From Venturia oleaginea (taxonomy: Eukaryota; Ascomycota; Dothideomycetes; Venturiales; Venturiaceae), in the NCBI GenBank assembly GCA_013176395.1, contig JABMLP010000006.1, positions 434,001 through 498,000 on the forward strand: DNA of 64,000 nucleotides, given 5' to 3'. Shown here one piece after another: positions 38,590 through 51,596 of the stretch. Numbering within the stretch: position 1 is the stretch's first letter; each line of letters starts with the position of its first letter. The notes under the pieces were generated by a model, which did no database searches, was not told the DNA's origin, and saw only the letters and a program-made list of their open reading frames with translations. The position numbers and the translations under genes are program-made.

Positions 38590-39409
38590 GAGATGCGCTC
38601 CTTGAATTGAACTAAGATGTGTGAAGTAGGGTGTCTTTTCGTGGTTTCATTTTCACATATGCGGCATAGTATGGAGTTTTGGGGAAGAGGACGGCCCCAT
38701 CATGGGAGTTTTGGGCCTTTTTGTCTGGGGGGGATGGGTGGACGAGCTGTCCGTGTAGGTTAGTTGGTAGGATTGTGGTGTGCCTAAGTGAGAAGAGGGG
38801 AGCCAGCTACTCATCAAACCCTCTTATTTATATTTTGAAGAGTAATCATATTTTGGGAAAACCTGAGACTGCAGTTCGAGATGAAGATTGAAATGTGTCG
38901 ATGATCGTTCCATCATTTTGAACTGATTAAAACATTTGCCTGTCAAGGTAGATAGGTATAACTGCCTATCTCGACTTGACGATTTACTTTCAATGGACAT
39001 TGATAGCTCGAGAACGGTTTCCCCGCGACTTTCCGCAAACAAAAATCTCTAGAAATTCAATCTAGTCCGAATAAAGCCGAAAACGTGCAATCGATAGATC
39101 TCTACCGTAGTTACTAATACCGCTAGTGCCTCGTACTCATACGAGCCTCGTAGTAACTCCGTGCTCGCATCCAGCTTCGTAATCGCATCACGTTACCGAA
39201 ATTCCAACGTACGATACTTGATGGAACCTTCGAACAGAAAGAAAACTTAGGGAAGGAGGATTACTATCCTTGATATCTTATAAAAAGCGCTCTTTCTTGG
39301 AGATTTATCCACTTCGAATCAAAGAATTGGGATATGGGTACGAGGTTCGTATTTAGACGTACGTATCTTACGGGGGACTAGTAGATCTGCGGGTTAAGTC
39401 GGTACGGTG

Positions 39410-39442
<33 letters not shown>

Positions 39443-40176
39443 ATATATTTACTGTATAGATAGGTAAGATACAAGTCCTTTGGGATACATAGAAGGAAGG
39501 ATATATAGGGATAGGGATATACACGCACCTCCGTAGTATTCAATATAACATAACATCTACGTATCTTACCAACTCAGTCTCAGTATCCGATTCAGTGGCT
39601 GAAACTGTGAAATCTGAATACTGAAAAGAAAAGACGTGGTTTGTTTTGCTTCGGCCACGTGGCATTTTGACAACGTGGAGCTTGGCTGCTTACCTAGGTG
39701 GACGCGGAGGCCTCGGGACTCGGGGTCGGGAGGCGTGTTTGTGGGGTAACCTACCTATCCACTTATGTAATGTCGTTGGGGATGGTTCGGTTCGGGCGGA
39801 CTCGTGCTTGTGAGGAGGCTGGGAGGGTACCGAATATTATGTGCAAATGTGGAGGGAATGAACGATTTGTGATGTTTGTGTAGAATATAATGAATTCTAA
39901 GGTATATGGTTTAGGTTTGATGACGACCGCCTAGCTATCTAGATCCTGGGGCCAGATGCGCAAAACAAGAAACCAATCCATCCAGCCAAACGGCTTATGA
40001 TAAGGAAATAACGCCAGCTCTTGGTACATTGACAACGACCCTTTCGCCTATTCTCGTGCAGCAGATTTTCCATAACAATGCCGGTCTCCATCACAGCAGA
40101 TATTGCTCTCACACCACCGGTCTTAATCCCAGGCCACCTGTTTCTTTCGTCGGTTGTATGCTTTGTAGTGGATGGT
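38590..40176. other. Intergenic region with decayed TA-rich stretch
   Basis: Between the convergent ends of HSE1 and the cytochrome b5 gene. About 39060-39560 is rich in TA and TACG words with all frames closed, resembling a RIP-decayed relic. No gene is supported. Confidence 0.45.
39411..39444. repeat. TTGA/ATTG microsatellite
   Basis: About eight tandem copies of a 4-base unit with one interruption (GGTTGATTG), inside the TA-rich stretch. Confidence 0.85.
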
Positions 40177-40962
40177 TTAGACCTTCTCCTTGTTGGCCTC
40201 CAAGTACTTGTAAGCCCCGAATGCAACAGCACCACCAATAACAATGAAAGCATATAGTCCAACTCCTAGACCGGCACTACTGGCAGAGGCGTGCGAGGTG
40301 CTCGATGCGGGTTTGACCCGAGGTGCTGGGTCATTGGGCTGTTACAGGCTTTAGCTTCCATGTCCATCTATAAATCTTGTACAAACTGCGTTTCACTATT
40401 GAGGATGGGGAGAAAGTGAGCTCTCTGGTATGAGTAAAGCTCTCTCGTGATTGGTCCACTCTTCAAGATATGCAATTGCCGAGAAAGGGACGAGGGAAGA
40501 AACATACACCTCTCTTCAATGTTCCGACGAGTAATCCATCGAGGACTTCCCGGGCCTCATCGCTGTGTCCGACATCTTCAAAGGCTTCTGTTGCGTCTTG
40601 GCCGGCGACGTCGAGCATGACTTCTTCTCCACCTCTGTGAACGGTTGTTAGCAGTGTCCAAGCCTAATCCAACCTCGTTGCTCCACGTTCCTCCACGTAA
40701 GGAAGTGAAGCGTGCGTCCTCCAAGTAAAGAAGTGAAGGCCATCTAGATAGAAGCCCAAGGAAAAGAGACCGGCTCAAGGGTTGGCCCATCCCTCTCTTC
40801 CACGGGTCGCCAATGGACCAAAAGAGAACAGTGTTGAACCTACGGGTGCTCATCAATAAAGCTCGTCGCATTGTAAACCTTGTCGTGAACGACTATGAAC
40901 AGATCCTTCTTGAAAGCATGCCCAGAGACATCCGCGTAGGTGAATTCCTTGTCTGCGCCCAT
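40177..40962 (-). CDS. CYB5: Cytochrome b5, tail-anchored
   Basis: Small haem electron carrier of the ER membrane, supplying electrons to desaturases, hydroxylases and P450s; 135 residues. Exons: 40962-40844, 40634-40508, 40338-40177; the introns of 209 and 169 nt are longer than average here. The haem ligands are His39 in DEHPGGEE and His63 in [10 protein letters not shown] Pro/Ser linker leads to the C-terminal membrane anchor [17 protein letters not shown] and a short basic-acidic tail. Codon phases across both junctions are exact, and the ATG opens directly into [10 protein letters not shown], as in other fungal b5 proteins. Confidence 0.95.
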
Positions 40963-41900
40963 ATCTGCGATGGTTGTAGAGATGGTTCGGGAGGTGTTGT
41001 GGGAAAGTGGGAAGGTGGCCTCTTTGCGGTTGTCGAAGGACGGGGGGATCTTGTTGCGAGAGTGTGTATGTAGGGACAGGTTCGGAGGATGGATGGGAGG
41101 AGGAGAGCCAATGTTGGTGCGGAAGGTGTCAATGGTGAGGAAGTCAATAGGATGGCCGGATGAAACATGATCTCGGCAGCTTTTGCTTCCGCGCCGGGCG
41201 GCGTTAAAACGCATGTACACCGCCTATTCAAATGGTGCCCATCTCTGCCTGCTAGCGGTGAGCGGTATAACAGCACCGAATGGGGCAAATAGCCGTTAAA
41301 TTGGAAAAAGATTCCCGAGCAACGAGAGATCCATGCACTACGAGCCTCACAAGCTTTCTCGCGTGTCACATTGATCCCTCCACCAATAACGTGCTTACAA
41401 TTGTCACAGCCAGTCTGATAATCCATTTACTTTGTCACTTCGTATTCGTAATTATACTCAGGACTCGCCAGAGTATAGTCTTGATAGTATGTAAGATAGT
41501 AGTAGTACACCCATTCTCAGCCGCCTTTTATACAGGATGGCGATAAACTTTTGACGAGGACATCCCCGATATTCCTCTCCCCCACTCTTCCATCCGGCTA
41601 ACCAAACCCTCCAAAAATTGAGAAAATCCTAGGTCCTTAGGTGTCGTGTAACCGCCCCAAACTTATATGTATATCGTGAATCCTTACCCATGAAAAGTGA
41701 ACCCAAGAAGCGATAGGAAACGCCTGCATGAACGCCGAAGACAACACCGTGAGAGAACCCTTGCTTACATGGCCGATTCATGATCGACCCAACGCTAGAC
41801 GGATAAATTCGAAATCAGACAACATGAACCTTCCCATACCCTGAAAAGGATCCTCTCCACAATGGCTTTCATAACCACAAACCAGCGTCCTGGCACCATC
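40963..41900. other. Intergenic region
   Basis: Promoter of the cytochrome b5 gene (its opposite-strand overlap gives open but non-family stretches) and 3' flank of the phytochrome gene, read in the same direction. No other gene was seen. Confidence 0.45.
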
Positions 41901-44900
41901 TCAGACAGCGTCAGGCGTCGATACAGGGGGCACACCAGTGATTGACACACTAGGTGTCACCGTCGTATCCGAACCAGAACCACATTCACCATCATCCAGA
42001 TTCGAAGGCGGGAAGCTTCTTAGTCCTAATGCTGGTGCCGAAAAGCTTTTTGTTGACATGATTTCGTCCTCCTTGACTTCAGTCGCACGTCCATCTGGCG
42101 TTTCTTTCTGCTCGCCCAGTTCTTGGACCTCGGACAACCGCTTCTGCTCATCCGGTACTGGCCCCGGATTGTCATCACCAGCAAAGGGGTCGTCGGGGTG
42201 CGCAGCAGCTTCTTTCAGTTTGTTGCTCGGAGCGCTAGGCGGAATCTTCTCCGTATCTGGCGGAGTCGTCGACTGCCCTTTGGCCTTTTGGGCCGACATT
42301 GGTTTATTGAACCATCCTCCAGCTTCCCACTTTCCAGGAGTATAGAGACACTCCTCTCTCACTTGGTGATTCACAATCCCTTCTAAAAGTGTCTCAAGTC
42401 TAACAAATGAGATCGGTTTCAATATCCATGCGTCGAATCCTGCATCAATGTATGTTTGCCTTTCTCGTTCAGCAAGAGACGCTGAGACGGCAATGATAGG
42501 TACTCGTCCATTGAGGGCAGCACGTCCAGAGAGCTTGTGAGACGAGTTGGTCTTTTCATATGATCTGATCATCTTCGTAGATGTCAAGCCATCGACGATT
42601 GGCATCTAAAGTGTATTAGATTGAGTATGGGAAAGCAATTGAAGTCAATACAACTCACCTGCATATCCATCAGAACCACATCGTAATTTTCACTGTGGTC
42701 TGAATATGCATTCGCGCATTCCTCGCCGTTCAATGTCATATGCACAAGATGTTCGAGTTTCTCCATCCTCTTCTTCACGATGCGGCTGTTTACTGGATCA
42801 TCTTCTGCAACCAAGACCTGTAGAACTTTGGCGTTCAGAGGCGTCTGCTCGGTAGATGAGGGCACTTGTTCATCCTCCACGCTGCCTGATTGAGGTTGCC
42901 GCATCGCCCTGGGTATGATTGGTGTTCCGACCTCGCCAGGCATTTTGATAGCTTTTAATGGCGTTGAAGAATAAGTCAAATTCGTTTGCCCACCTTTCGT
43001 GCTCAGTGATCTCTCGGATTCGTGCACAGTCGTCGATGGTGATGGGGCCAGTGGGCCTACACTAGCAGCGTACCCTCTTGCTGGAGGTGAGACGGCTCTG
43101 TTGACACTGGCAATGGCACTGACACTGCTGTCATAACTTCTCCGCTTGTCTATCGTAGGCCTTGTGCCAGACCAAGCGCTAGTCGAACGTTCCAAAGACT
43201 TCCTCTTGGGGTCAAATTGAGTGGGCTCTTGCATGGCTTCAATCAGCCTATCCACATCGCTCCGCCCGCTGTGCTGACTTGCGCCACTATTGAAGCTTCT
43301 GATACTTTTTCTGCTGTTGAGACTATCCATGCTTAGCTTTTTGGCAAGCGAGCCACTGCTCAACGAGCTTTTCCTTGAAGGTCCTCGAGCCACGAGGGTG
43401 ACTTCGCCTTCTGCGATCCTCAACTCAGAACCAGGGGTCGGTGGACCTCCAGCTGAGGCAGCTTCGATGGAAGGTTCGCTGTACTCACCATCAGGAAGGT
43501 CGAATGGGAGCACAACCACAAAACGTGATCCTGTGCCTTCTTCAGATTTGAGCCTCAACTGACCATTCATGTTGCGGATAATCCGAGCAACGACGGCGAG
43601 TCCCAATCCTAGAGTTCTCTTGGATTCTTCTCCATTCCCGAGAAGTTTCGAATCACTTCCCTCTTGGCTAAATAAATCCGTTGGCTCGGACTGCACTTGC
43701 TCCAGATCACGGAAGAGAGAGTCCAGTTGCTTGGCAGACATTCCGGCGCCGGAATCTTCTACGATGACCTCGATGTCGGCTTTGCCAGCATCCACTGCAG
43801 CCACGTGCATCTCCACTTTCACTCCTCCCTTTGCAGTGTGCTGAATTGCGTTTGCAGTAACATTGCTAATGGCCTGGCGCACTTTGCGCTGATCACCTAG
43901 GACATGAATGGGCAAGCCGGGATGTTCGATTACCTCGTATGTGATTCTTTTCCTCTTTGCATCTCCGCTGAAAGCATCCGTAGCTTCTTTCAGCGTGTCT
44001 TTGAGGTTGAATATGTCTCCTTTGACGAGGTCACCACCTTCTTCTGTCTTGGTGAGATCGAGGAGATCGTTGATGACATAGATCAGCGACTTGGAGGCGG
44101 AATGAGATTTGGCAAGATTGTCCCTTATCTCCTGATCGAGTGAACCTTCCAAGGCGATCTCGAGGTAGTTGATGATGGCATTGAGTGGGGTTCGAACCTC
44201 GTGAGCTGAATTGGCGAGTAAAAGGCGGGTGAGCTCGCTGTTCTGAAGCGCAGCCTCCTTCTGCCTCCAGACATCGATGAACTTCCCATAGACCAAGCAA
44301 AGTACCGCGGCGGTCTCGATTTCTTCTTCGGTCCACTCGCGACATCGGCCTACAACTGTTTCTGACCATGTCTTGAATGATTTCCTTGGTTCCAAGTACC
44401 CCTCGGTGCCCTCCTTGACGAATTTCTCGTAAGGATTTCCTGCCCATTTCACTTCCTCAAGCTGACCTTTGCGGAAGAAGACTATAAAATCTTGACCCCT
44501 TGAAGATAATGGTACCAAAAGTAGGCCTGCCAGTATCTGAAAACCCGGAGCATACCGAAGATCTGGAAAATCATTAACGACATCGAGCGAAGCGGTGACT
44601 GAAGTGATTCTACGCATCCTGAGGTATTCCAACATTGCGAGGGCTTCTTGGGAGTGTTCCAACTGACCCAGAATTTTCGTCTCGTCTTTAATTGAAAGCA
44701 AGCCATAATCTGCGTTGAAAAGCTTCAAGAGATCCTCGGATGACGCTATGATGTACCCAGAGGGATTGGTGGGTGTCGGCACTGTGTTGATGAGTTTCCG
44801 AGCTTGCAGCCGGGAGGCGTACGATAACCGCTCGATATTCCTCGACGCTGTGTCGCCCACAAGACGGCACATCTTTCGAATTGGAAAGGCCACTCGAGTT

Positions 44901-46591
44901 CCTTTTGCGCCGTACCCATGACACGAGATGAGGCCCCACAATTCGTCGAAAGCGTTGATCGAAACAGACATGGATGAGCGCACCGCCATGTTTTCGAGAT
45001 ATTTGACATGTATTGGTGACATGGCACGAAGATAAGAATGGGTGAGGTTGAGCGGCGTTTCGAGATCCTCAGGAGTCCGACAGACCAGGCGGGCGGTCTC
45101 TTGATCCCGGTCGTACAGAAGGCGTACTTTGTTGAGTTTGTACAGATCTCTAGCCTGTTTGGGTATGTCTGACGCGGGGAAGTTGAGGCCTTTGTACAAA
45201 TCCTTGGTGGCTCGAGGATCCACCAGTTCTGTCACCACGCGCCCATTCCACTGTTGATCGAACTGGTACACCATCACACGGTGAAATCCAGTAAGTTCTT
45301 TGATGACACCAACAAGAACTTTCAAGAACTTTTCTAGCGTTGTAGCCGAAGCTAGTTGTTCCTGCACTTGAGACATGATATTGAACACCTCCATGGCAGC
45401 TGCTTCACCTCTCCGTTTTCGGGCGCTTCGCAGTACCCGCAGAGGTCGACTGATATTATGAGTGCTCTCTATCAACTCTTCTTCCGTGGGTTCGCTGCTG
45501 AGAGTATCCTCTGGAAACGAGGGGGTTGTTTCGTCCGGTGGCACTAGCGGATTCTCGATGTCGTCCTCGAGCTCGAATTCGCAGATGATGAGATCCGGGT
45601 TCTGGTCATGGACATGTATGGCGCACCAGAATTTGATCGCTCGCCGCTTTGACCCTCTGATAGATATGGTGAAAACCTCAGGGCCATTGACCGTGACGTC
45701 GGCGTCCTCGTCTCGGATGAAATCAATGTGGTCTAACAGATTGTCTGCCTGCTCTTCTGACATGATGTCTGTGAAGCTTTCAAGATCAAACAACTGCTTA
45801 GGCGTATGGCCGATGATTCGCTTGGAGTTTTCGCTCACCATCCGCACTACCAGTTTTCCCCCCTCCTCCTCCTGGAGAGCGATGAGAAGTCCGAATCCTT
45901 GCACAGCCCCAGGGATGTGGATGGGCTCGTCCTCGCACCTCTGGAGAACCTCGCCGTCTCGACCTGTAATGACAGCATGACCATCTTCAGTAACAACATG
46001 CTGGAATCTTGCAGTGACAAAAGTGTCTTCGTCTTCCGACCTTCCACTCCTACTACTTGGAGCTATTGAGCCGGCTAACGAGGATTTGCGAAGACTATCA
46101 CCGTTGGGTGATTTGCCTCCAATCACATCCTGAAATAACTGAGCGGGTAACCTTGGAGGATCGAGTCGAGAAATTGCATTCTGATGGTCACCGCTCGGGG
46201 CGCGTTCCGAGTGCGGAGTTGCCGCATATCTTTTCAGCGATCCAGCAGAGCCTTCGGATGCACTGATTGAAGAGTTCCTTTGCGCCGGCCGCCCATTTTT
46301 GTAGAAATATCCGTCCATGAAATTGGTTGATACTGCGGGCGTGATACTGGTATCAACTTGGACAACGCTTCGTATAGGGAATACTCGATCTGTCGAGCCT
46401 GGGCTGAGAGCTGAGGCGTGGGAATCGAAGCCGTAGGGAGATTGTATTTTGACGCGTGAACGAGGGACAGCTCGGGAGCCTGGGTCGGAAGTAGCAGAAG
46501 GATTGGAGGTATTGTCGGGATAAGATTCGGTTGAGGACGAGGCAAGTCGATCGGTATTCGAGCAGTCCCGTTTGGACTGCAGCTGCGGCAT
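41901..46591 (-). CDS. fphA: Fungal phytochrome, hybrid histidine kinase with response regulator
   Basis: Red/far-red light receptor with a bilin chromophore, 1,545 residues. Exons: 46591-42659 and 42605-41901, with a 53-nt intron inside the receiver domain (VVLMDMQ/MPIVDG). Order: Ser-rich N-terminal extension; Cys about 219 in QRCEDEPIHIPGAVQGFG, the expected bilin-attachment position before the PAS domain; PAS; GAF with GLNFPASDIPKQARDLY; PHY; HisKA with phosphoacceptor His in SAHEVRTPLNAI; HATPase_c with VTANAIQHT, VEDSGAGMS and LGLGLAVVAR; a Ser-rich linker; receiver domain with VLVAEDDPVN, phospho-Asp in VLMDMQMP and Lys in WILKPI. It ends in an acidic/Ser tail. All catalytic residues for phosphorelay are present. 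Typically feeds light signals into development and stress pathways. Confidence 0.95.
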
Positions 46592-49500
46592 GTTGGCGTT
46601 CTGTCTGGAAGGAGCGTCTGAGGTCTGTGCCTGGACACGGAAGAGTTGCCGGGACGCTCAGCTAGTACTGAGAGTGACTCAAGAGAGGTGTGAAGGTATC
46701 GGCATCGTTTTCCCTTGGGCGAGGATGGGTTGCGATTCGACGTGGGAGGCTTTGGCTTCGCCACAGCAGTGATGGGCACACGGTTATGGCGGAGAAGCGA
46801 CAAGGTATGCGGGCAGGGCGGGCAGGGCGGACAGGGGCATACGCTCTTCAGACGGGGGGCACAGCAGCGAAGAACAGCGAGCGTACCGACGGCGACGACG
46901 ACGAGAATGAAGTGGAAATGGACGAGACTGCCGCACGGCGAATTCAGACTTCTTCGGTTGAGGCAGCTAGCAGGAGCAGGATTCCGATTTGGAGATGCAC
47001 TTCTCAAAGACGCAGATCAGATCACGGAGCGATTTCCTCCCAGTGCGCTTCTCACAGACAACACGCTAGCCATTCTCTGGCACCCACCATGACCGATGCG
47101 GAGATCATCATAAGGGCCCCTTTGCTTCAGCTTCAGGACAGTAAGTAGACAGTCGAGTTCGACGGGCGAGTTGGAACTTGGGACTCTAGGATGCTTCCCT
47201 GAATTGTCTATTGGCAGAGGCTGAGCAAGGTTGGCCATGGCATGAGTGCCTACGGCCATGTACGAATGATGCTCGGAAGCTGCGACTAGTCGAGGCTAGA
47301 CTGCTGAAGTGGCATTTGACGTCGCAGATTCGTCCAGGAAGCGGATATCGGATGTCGTCTGGTGAAGTGGTACAAGTAAGATAGACCTCTAATCGAGAAC
47401 ATGTTTGGGGACCAGAACAGGACAACCGCTTTTTACTTCTCGTGCCGCACAGGAATTCTCCATGATCTGCCGCACAGAAATCCTCCATGATCTGAGACAT
47501 GGCATTCTGCATTGCCCATCTGCATCCGCAACCAATCTCTATCAAGATTCAAATCCTCCGACCAGATCTGTCTCCACCTTTCGACTTCCTTTTCGGCTTC
47601 CACCATTTCGTCCGCGTCAGCTTATTCGCCAATCTCCCGAAGCGCCACATTACATCCATTGCCGCTTGGTTCTTTCCACCTCGATTGCAAGTGCCTATGT
47701 CACGTGACCTGCTCAATCAGAGATCAAATAGTTACCGTAAGACGCTCTCCAGACTCCGCGCGGTCACGCTTGCGTAAGCTACCATTGAGAAGCAATTACG
47801 CCCTTCACAAAGTGATCAAAGAGATAATCACATCGCTGCTCTCATGATGAAGCGCGCAAACCACGGAAGCCGCAGATTGGCCCGAGGCGCGTCTGTCTGT
47901 ATAGAGGCTCAGCTGGCAAAGTCAATAACGAGGGATGCATCGGTAGCACCATGGAAAAGGCGCAAGTGTTGCTTCAAATAGTCATGTCGAGTGAAAGTCT
48001 GTTCTTCTTCGAGACATTGGATGCATTAGCTATGTTTATGTTCTGCCAGATGTGACTGGGTTCCTATGTCAGGATTTCGATTGCGATGCTAAGAAAGATC
48101 AAGTTCGTCTAAGCACTATGTATACGAAGACACGACCTGAGGCGCTGAACAAACACTCCTTCCCAAACTCCAGATGCTCGTCTACATCTTCCGATAACTC
48201 CAACTTCCCAAAATACGTGCAAAGAGATATTACAGAATGAGATCATCGCCATTGTGCCAGTGCAGCTGGACCCTTGTAGACGCTAGGAAGATGTGCGGCC
48301 TCCTCGTCAAGATGTTGTATTGGTGCGCCACCACTGATGCGAAGATCGTTGCGTTGCTTGGTGGTCTGGAATCGGTGTCGGGCTGCGTCCATATCTGCAC
48401 CTTCTCGTTTCGCCGTGATATATGTGTATGGGCCGGCAATCGCTATAGGATATTAGGTTTCGACTTTTTTTTTTGGAAAGTGAATTGTGATTGAGACATA
48501 CCACAGAAGAGGAGGAAGATTGGCAGACCAGATTTTGGTGCAGCCTTTGGGATGGCTTGGACCATGTGTGGTGATGCGATAGCGACCATTTTGACTGATT
48601 TGTGTCGACAGTTTGTTATTGGAGGGGTTGTGTTTGTGTTTGTGTTTGTGTTATTTTTGCAGAAGAAGATAAAGAATAATAACTGGAGCGTTCTTGATTA
48701 ACGTCCAAGGAAATACTGATTGATGGGAATGCAGACGAGAGGAAGCAGAAGATACCAAGACATAATATACTGGCACGATCTGAAGTGGTGTGATACAGTG
48801 GGCAATTCCTGGTGGAGTCGTGAAAGGGTGGAGTGATAGTGGCGAGGGCAACGAATTCTCTTCGCAAACAGGCGCACTCGCCCTTAACATTCCTTGCGTC
48901 CCGGAGAGACAGTAATCCGAGCATAGTTCAATGGAGTTCCACCTCATAGATATGTTAATGCAGTTTTGGCGCAGAAATCGATTGTTGTTGGAGAGTGAGA
49001 GAGACTGGCTTTCACCAAAGCATGGAATTGATTGATCCGACTGGCCGGAATGTTTCGGGCTCCCTCGGAAACCGACGTGCTCCACTGCGTCCCCTTTTCT
49101 CATCTTCATCCTCTCCCTCACCCTCAAATCACCACATTCCACATTATTGGTGCGACGCGTTTGCCTTCACCGAATACCCGCCCAACGATCCTGCCATGCC
49201 CACCAAACGGAATACAAAGGACAATCAGGAGTTTGCAAATACCCGCAGTAAAGGTGTCCGTGATCCAAAATGAGTGCTTCCCGGTTAAATCCTGCCGTGA
49301 TAAGCTGGCATTGCTCTCCTCCAGTGTCCTTTCCACTCAAGCTGAAGATTGAATGACGGAGTGTGATGTTGCTTGTGGTAAGAGGGGCTATCACATTCCC
49401 CAGCATTGTGATGTGCCAAAGCTCTTTATCAAATTGGAGGTCGTGTAGTGGCAGCCTTACTTTCACAAACGGCTAAACCAATCATAAAGTTAAAGCAGAG

Positions 49501-49677
49501 ACTGGGCTTGCCAAGTAGACATATGTGGTTGCTGTTGTGGCGTGCAACCTGGAAGTGACATCCGGGTCGCATTCACTTTGTATTAGTGAGTGTACAGCTG
49601 CTCCGCCGCTTTGGTAGAACCACTCAAGCACCTCCACCTCTGAACAACACACCCCAGAGCCTTCATCAACTTCAACC
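46592..49677. other. Long intergenic region upstream of the phytochrome gene
   Basis: Three kilobases with short open stretches on both strands that lack family motifs or coherent splicing. It holds the promoters of the phytochrome gene (minus) and of the next secreted-protein gene (plus). I see no gene I can support. Confidence 0.4.
48629..48651. repeat. GTTTGT microsatellite
   Basis: Nearly four tandem copies of a TGTTTG unit in an intergenic region. Confidence 0.8.
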
Positions 49678-50816
49678 ATGAGGCTATTCCTCTTCTTGGC
49701 CCTGGCAGCCTTCTGCGTCGCTGACGCTCCACTCAATCTGACTGTCGACTCTCCCAGTGACTCAGGTAGGTTCATTCTTACCTCAAAATCATCTTCTTTA
49801 CTCATTCTTCGGCAGAAAAAGTCGAGAGCACAGACAATACCCCGATTTTTAGTCAAGAAAAGCTCTACCAATTGACTGTCAACTTCCATAACACTTTCCT
49901 CTACCCACACAATCTGGCCGAGGCCAACAAGATCAACTCTACCATCTTTTCCGAAGACTGCCAAGGAAATATCGACATCACTCGCACCTTCGTTGGCCGT
50001 GAATTGAATACCGAGTATGTCTTTGGCAGTTTCGCCCAAGTCGGCAAGACCAATCGCCTCAACCTCCTTGGATCTCCGCAAACATGGAACATGACGCACT
50101 GGACAGGCTTTCAAAACAACGTCAACTTCGCTGTCACTTTCCAGATGTTCCTGCCAGTCTTGAACGTCACTCTTCCGCTCGAAATTTGGACCTGGTTGAG
50201 TTTCAATGTAGGCCGTTCTCCAAGAGCCTTGGCCGCCATATTAACACGAGTCGCAGAGCAAAGGAGAGATCAGCCAATACGACGCCACTTTTAGATACAT
50301 CGAGTATTACCTCGAAACCATTCTCATGCTCGGAGCACCGGTTCTGAACGCCACCTCGTCAGAGATGGCACTCGCAAATCTTCAAAAGGCCCTTGCCAGC
50401 GGCATCTGCGAAACTGCCGAGAATTCTTGCACGGGAGCGATTACACAGTACGCTAGCTACGACGCTTGCTACAAGTTCTTGACTTCAGGTATCGTTCCTC
50501 TGGGCCGACCATATCAGGGTGGTCGAAACACGGTCCTTTGCCGGATGATCCACGAGCCCATGGTCAGCTTTCGACCATCAGAACACTGCCCGCATATTGG
50601 ACCGCAGGTACATTCTTTCTCTTATGTTCATCGTCTCTCTTACTGACCCTTTAGGGTGGCGGCATGTGCAATGACGATTTCACCTACCCCGAGAAAGTCT
50701 TGGCCCCGTGGGCATTCTTCAACAATGCCCCTTGGCTACCACGATTCCCATCTAATTTTGGAAAGCTCATAAGCACTGGTGGACCGTTCCCAACCCCGAG
50801 CAATGCTACTCTTTAA
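49678..50816 (+). CDS. Secreted protein of unknown family
   Basis: 330 residues from exons 49678-49765, 49816-50207, 50257-50607 and 50655-50816; introns are 50, 49 and 47 nt and all phases agree. The N-terminus MRLFLFLALAAFCVADAP is a signal peptide. The mature part has several N-glycosylation sites (NLT, NST, NMT, NVT, NAT), a Cys pair region ICETAENSCTGAITQY, a segment GRPYQGGRNTVLCRMIH and a late GGGMCNDDF. At least six Cys suggest disulfides. I do not recognise a known domain; some secondary-structure-like patterns early on recall NTF2/SnoaL folds, but too weakly to claim. It is followed within 0.8 kb by an unrelated acidic protein gene. Confidence 0.78.
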
Positions 50817-51596
50817 CGAGCGGGTTTGCCGGAATTGGGCAACGATTGATTTTGATGCTCTCTTTCATTACTCATGGGCCCGCTATCATCACTGTCTGAA
50901 CAAAGCATGTTCTTTGTTACCTTGTCCAAAATATCATGAGGTAGCGGGGGGCTCGACTCTTTGTCTTCTGTCGGCACAGTAATAAATGGAGGTCTCAAGG
51001 TTTTGTCTGGCGGGACGGGTTTTTCAGGAATTGTCTTCGATGCTATGGTGGGAAGTAGAAATGATAAGATAGACAAAATTAAGCCCTGGATCGATGGTAG
51101 TTCTCCCTATGGTGCCTCGAGTGTTTTGACTGACGTGCGTTTAGCGATATATGTTCTAGCCGCACTGATCACTGCTCTGATAGTCTCCATAACCCAACAC
51201 CAGCGCGCGTCTACGCAACACCCAACCTCTATAAACACAGCTTCCGTCGCGTGTATATAGATCTCATATGCTTGCAAGCATGGATGATCAACTCCCGCTC
51301 CCTTTCAGCCTCACCATCACAAATATATAATCGCCCCCACTCATAGTATCGTCACCATCATCGCGCCATTACCTATAGCATCTTCCGCAAAGATGGCACG
51401 AATTTGGCAAGCTGGCCCACGACGCACCGCTCTATAGGCTGCACAATCCACTTCCAGCGATGAGGATGAGCATTCATCCCACAAAGCGACCAATTTGCGC
51501 ACCAGCATTGTTGATGTTACCAATGACGTATCTTCATCGAACTCATCATTGTCCACTCCCGACCCACGAGACCGAGACACGTTGTATCCCGCTCCA
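50817..51596. other. Intergenic region with interrupted upstream frame
   Basis: Contains an ATG at 51392 (MARIWQAGPRRTAL) in the same frame as the next gene but stopped by a TAG at 51433-51435. Beyond the TAG the frame stays open (SSDEDEHSSHK) into the downstream coding sequence. No intron that would remove the TAG was found. Confidence 0.4.

Noticed and set aside
46234..47007. 257-codon Pro/Ser-rich minus-strand frame overlapping the phytochrome 5' end
   Set aside because: Overlaps the phytochrome N-terminal coding sequence in another frame and shows no domain.
49482..50114. 210-codon minus-strand frame
   Set aside because: Antisense shadow of the spliced secreted-protein gene with a signal peptide and consistent introns.
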